Assembly: GCF_018325905.1 (NCBI RefSeq)
Contig: NZ_AP021901.1
Span: 4,774,001-4,838,000 of the forward strand
DNA length: 64,000 bases
Reading direction: 5' to 3'
Source: Pseudomonas sp. St316
GTDB lineage: Bacteria; Pseudomonadota; Gammaproteobacteria; Pseudomonadales; Pseudomonadaceae
The notes under the pieces are model-generated. The model did not search any database. It was not told where the DNA came from and saw nothing but the letters and a program-made list of their open reading frames with translations. The first letter of the stretch is position 1, and the number at the start of each line of letters is the position of its first letter. Below are positions 56,046-64,000 of the stretch, in pieces. The position numbers were made by a program, and so were the translations under genes.

Positions 56046-56843
56046 TTACCCAAAGATCGTGACCGTCTGCCGACTCAGGGCGATCAAGCGGCCCTCGGCG
56101 CTCCAGAACTTCGCGGCGACATGGCCGTAGCCGTCCTGGGCGTGTTCGATCTCGGCCAGGTACTTGCACCAGTCCAGCGTCGTGAGCTCCAGCAGCGGCT
56201 GGACGAACTCGATGGTCCACGTGAGCGTGCTGCCCGGGGCCATTTGCGAAAGGTGAGGCAACAAGGCCGGCGGCCAGGCGTCCACCAAGGCCAGGATATG
56301 GCTTTCGTTCAGCGGCTCCTCCTGCACATCGCCGCGCAAGCGCACCCAGCCGCCCATGCTCCGGGATTTATTGCCGCTGAACGGCAAGCCGCCCACACTC
56401 CAGCGCAGCGCCAGGTGCCGCATGAATTCCGGCGTAGCGCCCTTGACGTAAGGCAACTCCTGGCATTGCTCCACGCTTTTGAATTCTGGCGCGGGGTCGG
56501 CCTGCACCGCCACCACGGATGAGCGCGATGCGCCGAAACTGCCTTGCACCACGGTCACTACTTGGCCGTTCTGCACTGCGCGCCCCAACACCTGGCTCAC
56601 TGCCTTGCCTTCACGCAACACGTCGACTTCGAAACTGACAGGCACCTCGGGTTCGACCGGGCCGACAAAGGTGATCGCCAGCGAGCGCACCGGACGATCC
56701 GCCGGCACTTGGGCACGCATCGCCTCATATTGCAGCGCGGCCACCAATCCGCCAAAACTGGCCCGACCCTGGCCCCATTCAGGCGGGATGCTCACAGCAC
56801 CTGGCTGCCGGCGCACGGCATCGATCAAATCGGAAAAGCGCAT
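56046..56843 (-). CDS. Acyl-CoA thioesterase-like double hot-dog protein
   Basis: A 265-aa protein with the tandem hot-dog plan of TesB-type thioesterases: QGRASFGGLVAALQYEAM and RSLAITFVGPVEP in the first half, MGGWVRLRGD and LVDAWPPALLPHLSQMAPGSTLTWTIEFVQP in the second. It would hydrolyse acyl-CoA. Chain-length preference is unknown. ATG 56843. It converges with the DUF962 gene, 11 bp between stops. Confidence 0.83.
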   Translation of the reverse strand: MRFSDLIDAVRRQPGAVSIPPEWGQGRASFGGLVAALQYEAMRAQVPADRPVRSLAITFVGPVEPEVPVSFEVDVLREGKAVSQVLGRAVQNGQVVTVVQGSFGASRSSVVAVQADPAPEFKSVEQCQELPYVKGATPEFMRHLALRWSVGGLPFSGNKSRSMGGWVRLRGDVQEEPLNESHILALVDAWPPALLPHLSQMAPGSTLTWTIEFVQPLLELTTLDWCKYLAEIEHAQDGYGHVAAKFWSAEGRLIALSRQTVTIFG

Positions 56844-56964
56844 GACGACCTCGAAAACAGGGAAAAGGATGAAGGGATATTAACCAGCCCAGGCTGGCGG
56901 CACAGGGCTCATTCCAGCCAAAGAGACTGACAGATAAGCCGCAGTCTTTGAATTCCCCCACCTA

Positions 56965-57055
56965 CTGTGGGAGCGAGCTTGCTCGCGATGGCGGCGGGTC
57001 AGTTGGCACATGAACTGACTGATATACCGCTATCGCGAGCAAGCTAGCTCCCACA
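56965..57055. repeat. REPIN-like doublet
   Basis: CTGTGGGAGCGAGCTTGCTC and (reverse complement) CTGTGGGAGCTAGCTTGCTC flank about 45 bp. Confidence 0.87.
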
Positions 57056-57072
57056 GGGGGTATGGGCTGGGC

Positions 57073-57834
57073 TCAGGATTTTTCGAAGCAACTGACAATC
57101 AGCTTGTCGAGCACCTTGTCGGACTTGGCCTCGGCTTTTTCCATAGTGGCATGCCAAGTGGCCACACACGATTGCAGATCGGTTTCTTCCTTGGCCCTGG
57201 CCAGCCATTGCCAGCAATCGTGCCAGTCGCCCAGCGCGGCCTGGGCGGATTTGAGCCGGGGCATGGCCGCCTCAGGCAGGCGGTCAAGTTCAGGGTAGGC
57301 TTCGATGGCATAACGCACGCGCTTGATCAGCAGGCGTAATCGATGGCGGTCATGGGCCGGATCACGCAGGGCTTCGCCGAGTTTCTTCCACTGTTTGTCC
57401 AGGCGCTTTTCGATGCGTTTGCGCAAGCCCTTCAGCAACCCCTCGCGCTGGGACGCACGAACGAAGCGCGGGAAGGCATCGAGGATCATCAGCAACTGCG
57501 CCAGTTCAACACTCGCGGCCACGGCGGGATAAGCCTCGGCCATTTGCACCTGGCGTCGCCGAGCCGCCTCGGCCTGACCATGCTGCTCCAGGTAGGCGGC
57601 CAACACTTCCCGGTCGCGCAAGGGCGTGGTCAGGGTGCCGACCGCAGAAGCCGCCGTTTCCAGCTGTTCGACGCCGGGCAACCCACGCAATGGACGAAGC
57701 AGGCTGCGCAAACGGCGAACCGTGGTCCGCAGGTCATGCAGCGCCTCGCTGTCGGTATGGGCATTCAAACGGGCCTGACAGGCCAATAGGCGGACTTCCA
57801 GGCCCAGTATCCGGGCCACCAGCCGATCGATCAT
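57073..57834 (-). CDS. CHAD-domain protein
   Basis: A 253-aa all-helical protein of the CHAD family, rich in Arg/His positioned for anion binding: HDLRTTVRRLRSLLRP near the N-terminus and HRLRLLIKRVRYAIEAYPEL in the second half. CHAD domains bind inorganic polyphosphate granules. No CYTH domain is attached. ATG 57834 is chosen because GGAG lies eight bases upstream; a GTG nine bases earlier is the alternative. Confidence 0.85.
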   Translation of the reverse strand: MIDRLVARILGLEVRLLACQARLNAHTDSEALHDLRTTVRRLRSLLRPLRGLPGVEQLETAASAVGTLTTPLRDREVLAAYLEQHGQAEAARRRQVQMAEAYPAVAASVELAQLLMILDAFPRFVRASQREGLLKGLRKRIEKRLDKQWKKLGEALRDPAHDRHRLRLLIKRVRYAIEAYPELDRLPEAAMPRLKSAQAALGDWHDCWQWLARAKEETDLQSCVATWHATMEKAEAKSDKVLDKLIVSCFEKS

Positions 57835-57859
57835 GGAACGCACTCCGTACGCAGCTTCG

Positions 57860-57915
57860 AGCTTTAAGCTTCAAGTGGGGGGTGCGTCTCTCTCTTGCCG
57901 CTTGAAGCTTGCAGC
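57860..57915. repeat. Inverted repeat AAGCTTCAAG / CTTGAAGCTT
   Basis: Ten-base perfect arms with about 25 bp between, in the gap after the lipoprotein gene. It is a third palindrome type, common in pseudomonad intergenic DNA. Confidence 0.6.
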
Positions 57916-57925
57916 TGCTTTTATC

Positions 57926-58216
57926 TTATCGTCCCGCGCGGGACTCGCGGATGTAGAAACGCGCCTTCTCGGCTTTCTTGGTACAGCCTTCGAACGCTTC
58001 GAATTGCTGCTGGGTCTTGGCGCCCGTCAGCAGGGACAGGGCCTTGGAATAGCTGACGGTGCCGGCAAAACCTTCGGCCTTGGCCAGGTCCAGTTCATGC
58101 CAGGCGCTGTCGAGTTGGCTGCCGCAGCTGTCACGGTAAGCGGTTTTGCCTGCGCAACCGGCCAGGGCCAGAACCATCAGGGATGCCACCAGGGGCAGGC
58201 AGATCCGGGCTTTCAT
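57926..58216 (-). CDS. Small lipoprotein of unknown function
   Basis: A 96-aa protein with a lipoprotein signal: MKARICLPLVASLMVLALAG followed by Cys21 (LAGC lipobox). Residue 22 is Ala and 23 Gly, so outer-membrane sorting is likely. The mature part is helical with two further cysteines (RDSCGSQL and FEGCTKKA) that may form a disulfide. No named family is recognised. Confidence 0.82.
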   Translation of the reverse strand: MKARICLPLVASLMVLALAGCAGKTAYRDSCGSQLDSAWHELDLAKAEGFAGTVSYSKALSLLTGAKTQQQFEAFEGCTKKAEKARFYIRESRAGR

Positions 58217-58424
58217 CGATTACACCTCAAGTCAGGGAAAACAGTCGTGCTGGTAAGACGGTTGCGCCGGCAAAAAGTGCCAAGGCCCGACCGTGTAAAT
58301 TCAGTGTGGATGAGAATACGCAAATGCCACGCCAGCGTGTCAAAAAACGACGCCTGTGCCACAACGATTGAGCCAAGCTGTCGATAAGTGCATTGTTGGA
58401 GCCTGTTCGACAAGAGGCCAGGTC

Positions 58425-59462
58425 ATGACAAAACGTGTCGCATTGGTATTGGGCTCGGGCGGCGCCCGGGGCTACGCCCATATCGGGGTGATCGAAGAGA
58501 TCGAACGGCGTGGCTACGACATCGCCTGCATCGCCGGTTGCTCCATGGGCGCAGTCGTGGGCGGGATCTACGCTGCGGGCAAGCTCGAGGATTACCGCAA
58601 CTGGATCGAAAGCCTGGACTATCTGGATGTCTTGCGGTTGGTGGACGTCAGCTTTCGCCTCGGGGCGATTCGCGGCGAGAAAGTTTTCGGACAGATCCGC
58701 AAGATTGTCGGCGAACTCAATATTGAAGATTTGCGCATTCCCTATACCGCCGTGGCTACCGACCTGACCAACCAGCAGGAAATCTGGTTCCAGGAAGGTT
58801 GCCTGCATCAGGCAATGCGCGCCTCGGCAGCGATTCCCAGCCTGTTCACGCCGGTGATGCAAGGCAACCGCATGTTGGTGGATGGCGGCCTGCTCAACCC
58901 GTTGCCGATCGTGCCGGTGGTGTCGAGCCACTGCGACCTGATCATCGCGGTCAACCTCAACGCCACCAATCAGAAACAGTATCGATTACCGGTGATCCCG
59001 CGCCCCGCCGCGTTCCGGCGGCGCTTCGACACCCTGGTCAACTCCCTGGGGTCGCGCCTGCCGTTTCGCCGCAAGCAGGCCGAGCAACTGTTGCTGCTGG
59101 AGCAGGAAGCCTTGAAGGCCGAGGCCGCTGACATCAACCCGTGGATCGACTCGGCCGAGCCTGAAGGCCAACAACCGGCTGCCGCGCCTGAGAACGAAGG
59201 CGCACCGAAATCCGCCACCGGTTCGTTCATCATCGACAACGTCGGCCCGGCGTCGTTGCTGGATCTGATCAACCAGAGCTTCGAAGTGATGCAGACCTCG
59301 TTGGCCCAGTACAAGATCGCCGGTTACCCGCCGGATGTGCTGATCAACGTGCCGAAACGGGTGTGCCGGTTCTTCGAGTTCTACAAGGCGCCGGAGCTGA
59401 TCGCGTTGGGGCGGGAGATTGCCAGCGATACGTTGGATCGGTATGAGAGTGACCAGAGCTGA
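58425..59462 (+). CDS. Patatin-like phospholipase (RssA/NTE type)
   Basis: A 345-aa serine hydrolase. The oxyanion motif is LGSGGARGYAHIG, the nucleophile Ser40 sits in IAGCSMGAVVGG (GxSxG), and Asp153 in LVDGGLLNP completes the dyad. A long C-terminal part (after about 200) is polar and ends with a helical region. It would hydrolyse phospholipid acyl chains. ATG 58425; the frame is open upstream without coding character. Confidence 0.9.
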   Translation: MTKRVALVLGSGGARGYAHIGVIEEIERRGYDIACIAGCSMGAVVGGIYAAGKLEDYRNWIESLDYLDVLRLVDVSFRLGAIRGEKVFGQIRKIVGELNIEDLRIPYTAVATDLTNQQEIWFQEGCLHQAMRASAAIPSLFTPVMQGNRMLVDGGLLNPLPIVPVVSSHCDLIIAVNLNATNQKQYRLPVIPRPAAFRRRFDTLVNSLGSRLPFRRKQAEQLLLLEQEALKAEAADINPWIDSAEPEGQQPAAAPENEGAPKSATGSFIIDNVGPASLLDLINQSFEVMQTSLAQYKIAGYPPDVLINVPKRVCRFFEFYKAPELIALGREIASDTLDRYESDQS

Positions 59463-59488
59463 GAGATCTCGAGCGGCTGTTCGGGCCT

Positions 59489-59556
59489 CTTCGCGAGCAA
59501 GCTCGCTCCCACATTGGTCTGCGGTGAACCCTGTGGGAGCGAGCCTGCTCGCGATG
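59489..59556. repeat. REPIN-like doublet
   Basis: TTCGCGAGCAAGCTCGCTCC and GTGGGAGCGAGCCTGCTCG flank about 22 bp, between convergent patatin and kdpE genes. Confidence 0.85.
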
Positions 59557-59579
59557 GCGGCAGGCCGGACAACACAGCA

Positions 59580-60278
59580 CTAAAGCCCACCCTCCCCCAA
59601 CAACCGATACCCCACCCCCGCCTCGGTCGCAATGAATCGCGGTCGGGTCGGGTCGTCGGCCAGTTTCTGGCGCAGGTGACCGACCACGATCCGCAGGTAG
59701 TGAGTGTCGTCGGTGTGGGTCGGGCCCCAGATGTCCTTGAGCAGTTGCTGCTGGGTAATGACCCGCCCCGGGTGTCGCGCCAGTTGCGCCAGCACGGCGT
59801 ACTCCTTTCGAGTCAGGGCCACTTCGCTGCCGTCCAGCAGCACCCGTCGATACGCCAGGTCCACCGTCAGCGGACCGAACTTCAGCGCGGCTTCCTGTGG
59901 CTCGCCTGCCGGGGCCTGGCGCAACAACGCGCGGATGCGGGCGAGAAATTCCTGGATGCCGAACGGCTTGGTCACGTAATCATTGGCGCCGTTGTCCAGC
60001 GCCTCGACCTTCTGCGCTTCGCTGGCCCGTACCGAGAGCACCAGCACCGGCACCGTCGACCATTGGCGAAACTCGCGCAACACCTGTTGGCCATCCATGT
60101 CCGGCAGGCCCAGGTCGAGCACCAGCAGATCGGGTTTGTTCAGCGCCGCCTGGGCAAGCCCTTCAGCGCCGGTGCCGGCTTCCAGCACCTTGTAACCTTG
60201 GGAACTCAGGCTGATGCGCAGGAACTTGCGGATCTGCGGCTCGTCATCAATGACCAAAAGGGTCGCGGTCTGGCTCAT
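59580..60278 (-). CDS. kdpE: OmpR-type response regulator KdpE
   Basis: A 232-aa regulator of the high-affinity K+ pump operon. Receiver with phospho-acceptor Asp55 (LLVLDLGLPDMDG) and Lys in DYVTKPF. The winged helix (about 135-230) carries LTRKEYAVLAQLARHPGRVITQ and the KdpE-typical HYLRIVVGHLRQKLADDP. ATG 60278 begins MSQTATLLVIDDEP; an in-frame TTG 18 bp upstream is possible. The gene follows kdpD after 64 bp. Confidence 0.93.
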   Translation of the reverse strand: MSQTATLLVIDDEPQIRKFLRISLSSQGYKVLEAGTGAEGLAQAALNKPDLLVLDLGLPDMDGQQVLREFRQWSTVPVLVLSVRASEAQKVEALDNGANDYVTKPFGIQEFLARIRALLRQAPAGEPQEAALKFGPLTVDLAYRRVLLDGSEVALTRKEYAVLAQLARHPGRVITQQQLLKDIWGPTHTDDTHYLRIVVGHLRQKLADDPTRPRFIATEAGVGYRLLGEGGL

Positions 60279-60342
60279 GGGGTTCGTTCGTTGCAATCAG
60301 GTGAAAAGGCAAGCAAGTAGGACGAGAGTAACCCAGCGCCGC

Positions 60343-62994
60343 TCAAGCTTCATCGTCCATGCCCGGTTGTGCCTGCAAGGGCAGGTGCAACGTGATGCAG
60401 GTGCCGCGACCCTCGAGGCCATCGGCCACGCTGATTCGCCCACCATGGGCCCCGACCATGCCCTGGCAGATGGCCAATCCCAACCCCGTGCCCTGCCCGC
60501 CCCGGTCACCGCGGGCGGCGGTATAGAACATGTCGAAGATTTTCTCTCGCTCTTGTTCAGGGATCCCGGGGCCCTCGTCAGCCACGGCAAAAAACACTTC
60601 GCTGTCGGTCGCCCCGGCGCTCAGCAGCAGCCGCCCTTGGGCCGGCGAGAATCGCGCGGCGTTCTCCAGCACGTTCACCAGGGCCTGTTCGATCAACGCC
60701 GCATGGACGTAAAGCAAGGGCAATTCAGCGGGCACCTCGACATTGAGCGCCAGCGGTACCAACACCGTCCGCAGGCGGTTCAGCGCGCTGCCGACGATAT
60801 CGGCTGGCGACACCCAGTCTCGCGCCAGCTTCAGGGCCCCGTGGCCAAGACGGGTCATGTCCAGCAGGTTCTGGATATAGCGATCCAGCCGCTCAGCCTC
60901 ATCGCGGGTGCCTTCAAGCAGTTCACGGCGATCGGCCAGTGGGATCGCCTCCCCCAGCGCCAGCAGGCTGTCGATGCTGCCGCGCATCGCGGTCAGCGGT
61001 GTGCGCAGATCGTGGGACACTGAAGCCAGCAAGGCGCTGCGCAGTTGTTCGGTTTCACCGTGCAGGCGCGCAGCTTCCAGGTCCTGGGCCAGTTGCGCCC
61101 GGGCCAGCGCCTGGGCCAAGGGTTGACTGAGGGCCGCCAGCAAACGCCGGCGCTGGCCACTCAGCGGCTTGCCTTCTTTCGGGCATACGCCCAACAGGGC
61201 CAACGGCCCGCCCTCCGCCGACAATGGCCACCACCACCAACGTCCGGACGGCAGTGTTCCGGTACCCGCGCCAGCCGGCTGATCGTGCTGCCAGGACCAA
61301 TCGGCCGCGGCGCGCTCGGCCTCGGTGAACGTCAACGGCTCACCGCTCTCGATTTTCCAACCGCCCTGGCTGTCGCGGTTGAGCAGGCACAGTTGCAAGT
61401 CGTGCCACCCGTTGAGGTGCTGCGCGGCGGCGCTGATTACCGCCTGGCGGTCGGTGGCGGCCGTGAGTTTGCGAGACAGGTCGAGCAGTTCGCCGGTTTC
61501 CTGTTGGGTGTCGCGCAGGGCCTGCAACTGACGACGCTGGCGCGCGGCAAGGTTGCCAGTCAGGGCGGCCATGAGCAGGAAAAACACCAGCGTCAGCACG
61601 TCTTCTTCGCGCTGGATGGTGAAGGAAAAATTCGGCGGGATGAACAGGAAGTCATAGGCCAGGAACGACAGCGCCGCGCAGGCCAGCGCCGGGCCGAGGC
61701 TGCTGCGTACCGCCACCAGCAACACCGCCATCAGGAACACCAGGGAGATATTGGGCAACGCCAGCCACCCTGAAATACCCCAGGCCAACGCGCTGGCCGC
61801 CACAGTCGCCGTCAGCGCCAGCACATAATCGAACCCAGTCTGGACGGCGTTCGAACGCACGCGGGCGGGACGGGGCTGTTCATCGCTGTCCAGCACGTTG
61901 ATTTCCAGGCCCCGGGCATCGCGCAGCAGGCGCGACGCGAGGCCGCCGCCAAACAGCCGTCGGCGCAGGCGTGGTCGAGACTGGCCCACCAGCACCAGGG
62001 TAGCGCGCCGTTCGCTGGCATGCTGAATCAGCGTCCTGGCCACTTCACCGGCCCGCAGCAGCACCACTTCGCCACCGAGGCGTTCGGCCAGTTGCTGGGC
62101 ATTCTGCAGGCGCTGGCGCGAGGGCTCGTCACGGGCACGGCCGTTGTCCACATGCACCAGGCTCCACGGCAGATGCCGACGCTGTGCAACGCGGCTGGCA
62201 TGGCGCACCAGGCGTTCGGCCTGCACGTCACCGTCCACCCCCACCAGCAAGCGTCCGCGCACTGCCGGCGCGGCCTGGCCCAATTGTCGATAACCCTGGG
62301 CCAAATCGTTGTCCACCTGGGCGGCGGCGGTCTGCATGGCCAGCTCACGCAACGCGGTCAGGTTGGTCTGGGTGAAAAACGCATCGATCGCCGCCCGGGC
62401 CTGCTCCGGCACGTAGACCTTGCCATCGCGCAGGCGCTCCAACAGCTCACGGGGAGGCAGGTCGATCAGCAGCAGTTCATCGGCCTCCTGCAGGACCCAA
62501 TCGGGCAACGTCTCGCGCACCTGCACACCGGTGATACCACGCACTTGATCGTTGAGGCTTTCCAGATGCTGGACATTGACGGTGGTGTAGACGTCGATAC
62601 CTGCCGCGAGCAGCTCTTGAATGTCCTGCCAGCGCTTTGCATGACGACTGCCGGGGGCGTTGCTGTGGGCCAGTTCGTCCACCAGGACCAGGGGCGGCCG
62701 GGCGGCGAGCAAGCCGTCGAGGTCCATTTCCTCAAGCATCACACCGCGATACTCCGAGCGCACCAAAGGTTGCTGCGCCAGGCCGCCGAGCAGTGCTTCG
62801 GTTTCGGTACGACCGTGAGTTTCCACCACCCCGGCGACGACGTTCACGCCTTGGCGTACTTGAGTGTGGGCCGCTTGCAGCATGGCGTAGGTCTTGCCGA
62901 CACCGGGCGCCGCACCCAGGAAGACCTTGAGCCGGCCACGGTCGTTGCGGGGCAGATTGGCTAACAGTGCGTCGGCGCGGCCGGAGTCGCTCAT
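60343..62994 (-). CDS. kdpD: Sensor histidine kinase KdpD
   Basis: An 883-aa K+/ionic-strength sensor. N-terminal KdpD domain (about 20-230) with Walker A FLGAAPGVGKTYAM; USP-like domain (about 245-370); four membrane helices (about 390-480); GAF-like domain; HisKA with SVSHDLRTPLTAMRGSID and HATPase ending GTGLGLAICQGMVGAHGG. All expected parts are present. ATG 62994. Upstream, kdpC lies 178 bp away across a REPIN doublet. Confidence 0.95.
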   Translation of the reverse strand: MSDSGRADALLANLPRNDRGRLKVFLGAAPGVGKTYAMLQAAHTQVRQGVNVVAGVVETHGRTETEALLGGLAQQPLVRSEYRGVMLEEMDLDGLLAARPPLVLVDELAHSNAPGSRHAKRWQDIQELLAAGIDVYTTVNVQHLESLNDQVRGITGVQVRETLPDWVLQEADELLLIDLPPRELLERLRDGKVYVPEQARAAIDAFFTQTNLTALRELAMQTAAAQVDNDLAQGYRQLGQAAPAVRGRLLVGVDGDVQAERLVRHASRVAQRRHLPWSLVHVDNGRARDEPSRQRLQNAQQLAERLGGEVVLLRAGEVARTLIQHASERRATLVLVGQSRPRLRRRLFGGGLASRLLRDARGLEINVLDSDEQPRPARVRSNAVQTGFDYVLALTATVAASALAWGISGWLALPNISLVFLMAVLLVAVRSSLGPALACAALSFLAYDFLFIPPNFSFTIQREEDVLTLVFFLLMAALTGNLAARQRRQLQALRDTQQETGELLDLSRKLTAATDRQAVISAAAQHLNGWHDLQLCLLNRDSQGGWKIESGEPLTFTEAERAAADWSWQHDQPAGAGTGTLPSGRWWWWPLSAEGGPLALLGVCPKEGKPLSGQRRRLLAALSQPLAQALARAQLAQDLEAARLHGETEQLRSALLASVSHDLRTPLTAMRGSIDSLLALGEAIPLADRRELLEGTRDEAERLDRYIQNLLDMTRLGHGALKLARDWVSPADIVGSALNRLRTVLVPLALNVEVPAELPLLYVHAALIEQALVNVLENAARFSPAQGRLLLSAGATDSEVFFAVADEGPGIPEQEREKIFDMFYTAARGDRGGQGTGLGLAICQGMVGAHGGRISVADGLEGRGTCITLHLPLQAQPGMDDEA

Positions 62995-63046
62995 GGCGTG
63001 GAAATCTCTTTCAAATATTGATCAAACACCCTGTGGGGAACCGGAC

Positions 63047-63138
63047 CTGTGGGAGCAAAGCTTGCTCGCGATCAAGGCGACACGGTTCAACTGATGAACC
63101 GCGTTATCGTTCATCGCGAGCAAGCTTTGCTCCCACAG
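63047..63138. repeat. REPIN-like doublet between kdpC and kdpD
   Basis: CTGTGGGAGCAAAGCTTGCT and its mirror image (ending GCTTTGCTCCCACAG) flank about 45 bp. In the transcript it would form a large hairpin inside the kdp operon. Confidence 0.9.
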
Positions 63139-63172
63139 GCTTTGCTGCAGCAGGCTTTGCACCCTCAGGGGT

Positions 63173-63718
63173 CTACAGTTTTTCCAGGGCCAGGTTCAGC
63201 GCCAGCACATTCACCACTGGCGGGCCCACCCAGGGTCGCTCGGTGTTGTCATTGAGCAGTTGCTGCAGGGTCGAGACCGGCAGGTTGCGCGCCGCGGCGA
63301 CACGCGCCAGTTGATAGGCAATCGCCGCCGGAGGCAAGTGCGGATCCAGCCCACTGCCGGAGGTGGTCAGCAACGCCAGCGGCACCGGGCCCTGGCTTTT
63401 GACCTGGAGAGACTGGGCCGCCTCGATCACCCGCGTCGCCAGGGCCGGATTGCTCGGGGAAAGATTGCTGGCGCCGCTGGCAACCGTGGCGAAGGCACCG
63501 GCCGACGGCCGTGGATGAAACCAGGCATCACCGGTGAAATCCTGGGCGATCAGCGTCGAGCCACGGACCTTGCCAGCGGCATCGACGATCAGGCTGCCAT
63601 TGGCCTGGACGGGAAAGGCGACTTGCGCCACGCCGGTGACCACCAGCGGGTACGCGACACCGGTGAGCAGGGTCATCAGCAATAACAGGCTCAAGGCCGG
63701 GCGAATCAGAGTGGACAT
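63173..63718 (-). CDS. kdpC: K+-transporting ATPase subunit KdpC
   Basis: A 181-aa membrane-anchored accessory subunit of the KdpFABC pump. One N-terminal helix (about 7-30, [21 protein letters not shown]) precedes the periplasmic domain with [27 protein letters not shown] and [26 protein letters not shown] 63718 is preceded by GAGGATTTTCAA. It is separated from kdpB by 239 bp of repeat DNA, which is unusual. Confidence 0.95.
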   Translation of the reverse strand: MSTLIRPALSLLLLMTLLTGVAYPLVVTGVAQVAFPVQANGSLIVDAAGKVRGSTLIAQDFTGDAWFHPRPSAGAFATVASGASNLSPSNPALATRVIEAAQSLQVKSQGPVPLALLTTSGSGLDPHLPPAAIAYQLARVAAARNLPVSTLQQLLNDNTERPWVGPPVVNVLALNLALEKL

Positions 63719-63780
63719 TTGAAAATCCTCGAATAAGAAACAGCTAAACTTCCGGGCAAGGAACTTGCTCGCGCTGGGCT

Positions 63781-63904
63781 CTGTAGGAGCTGGCGAAGCC
63801 TGCGATCTTTTGATCTTGATCTTGATCTTTCGCTTGGGATTCAAGTGTCTGGGGGAAGATCGCAGCCTCGTTGCACTCGACAGCTCCTACAGAGCTCCTA
63901 CACA
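63781..63904. repeat. REP-type element, GTAGGAGCTG family, between kdpB and kdpC
   Basis: Arms CTGTAGGAGCTGGCGAAGCC and (reverse complement) CTGTAGGAGCTGTCGAGTGC enclose a loop with GATCTT repeated three times (about 63811-63829). The outer end is duplicated (GAGCTCCTACA twice). Related to the elements at 4405-4497 and 13694-13772. Confidence 0.85.
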
Positions 63905-63957
63905 GCCCGGCGGGAGCAATCTTCCTGCAACAAAAATTGGCTCACCGCACGTCAGGC

Positions 63958-64000
63958 TCAAACCAGGTGCAACGCCGTCAGCAACATATCGATCGCCTTG
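63958..64000 (-). CDS. kdpB: K+-transporting ATPase ATPase subunit KdpB, last codons only
   Basis: The minus strand reads KAIDMLLTALHLV followed by TGA from 63999 to 63958. This resembles the C-terminus of KdpB, and the position upstream of kdpC fits. The rest of the gene lies outside the window. Confidence 0.72.
   Translation of the reverse strand, partial: KAIDMLLTALHLV

Overview
The window looks like chromosomal DNA from a Pseudomonas of the P. fluorescens complex. The protein evidence is the lipoprotein OprI, a SagS-type hybrid kinase beside an OspR-type regulator, an Arg32-type elongation factor P next to its rhamnosyltransferase EarP, and a cold-shock DEAD-box helicase, all with high-GC codon use. 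The intergenic DNA agrees: it is full of paired palindromes (core GTGGGAGCGAGCTTGCTCG) that look like the REPIN/BIME doublets of this group. I see no prophage, integrase, complete insertion sequence, CRISPR array, tRNA or rRNA. Almost all DNA is core or near-core.

Layout. 1-4.3 kb: end of a K+/H+ antiporter gene, an ammonium transporter (amt) with a good sigma-54 promoter, and a three-gene DUF883/YqjE/YqjK-like envelope-stress operon. 4.5-13.7 kb: dGTPase, then a BvgA/BvgS-like two-component system followed by a membrane HD-GYP protein. 13.8-22.8 kb: free-methionine sulfoxide reductase, a DUF815 ATPase, SagS, OspR, glutathione peroxidase, MsrB, AlaA, HtpX and Tpm. 22.9-34.2 kb: a LigB-type dioxygenase, DeaD helicase, a spermidine-synthase-like protein, class II DAHP synthase, YcaQ, DUF1127, a LysR regulator, a TSUP transporter, OhrR/Ohr and a secreted esterase. 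34.4-42.5 kb: EF-P/EarP, an odd Gre-like factor, CysB, a universal stress protein, a 5'-nucleotidase, a PanE-like reductase, class I DAHP synthase and a GNAT protein. 43.1-49.7 kb: OprI, an L,D-transpeptidase, TesA, the YbbA/YbbP ABC system and GreB. 49.7-50.8 kb: a 1.1-kb gene-poor island made of inverted repeats. 50.8-64 kb: DoxX, MltF2-like lytic transglycosylase, TatD, a chemoreceptor, several small genes, a patatin-like protein and the kdpB-C-D-E locus (kdpB only as its last codons).

Themes. Repair of oxidative damage recurs (MsrB, fRMsr, Gpx, Ohr and two paralogous OhrR-family regulators). Envelope remodelling is the second theme (L,D-transpeptidase, MltF2, HtpX, TesA, YbbAP, OprI). Signalling is the third (BvgAS-like system, HD-GYP, SagS, KdpDE, chemoreceptor). 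Two DAHP synthases of unrelated classes lie 14 kb apart.

Most unusual structure. (i) A repeat with terminal inverted repeats sits beside a near-identical rho-independent terminator at two places, downstream of htpX and downstream of doxX. (ii) A 9-bp perfect hairpin contains the deaD start codon and carries its Shine-Dalgarno in the loop. (iii) Three 85-bp REPIN units stand in tandem upstream of ohr. (iv) A 21-bp imperfect direct repeat at the ohr promoter may be the OhrR operator. (v) The Gre-like factor has Asn where GreA/GreB have a catalytic Asp.
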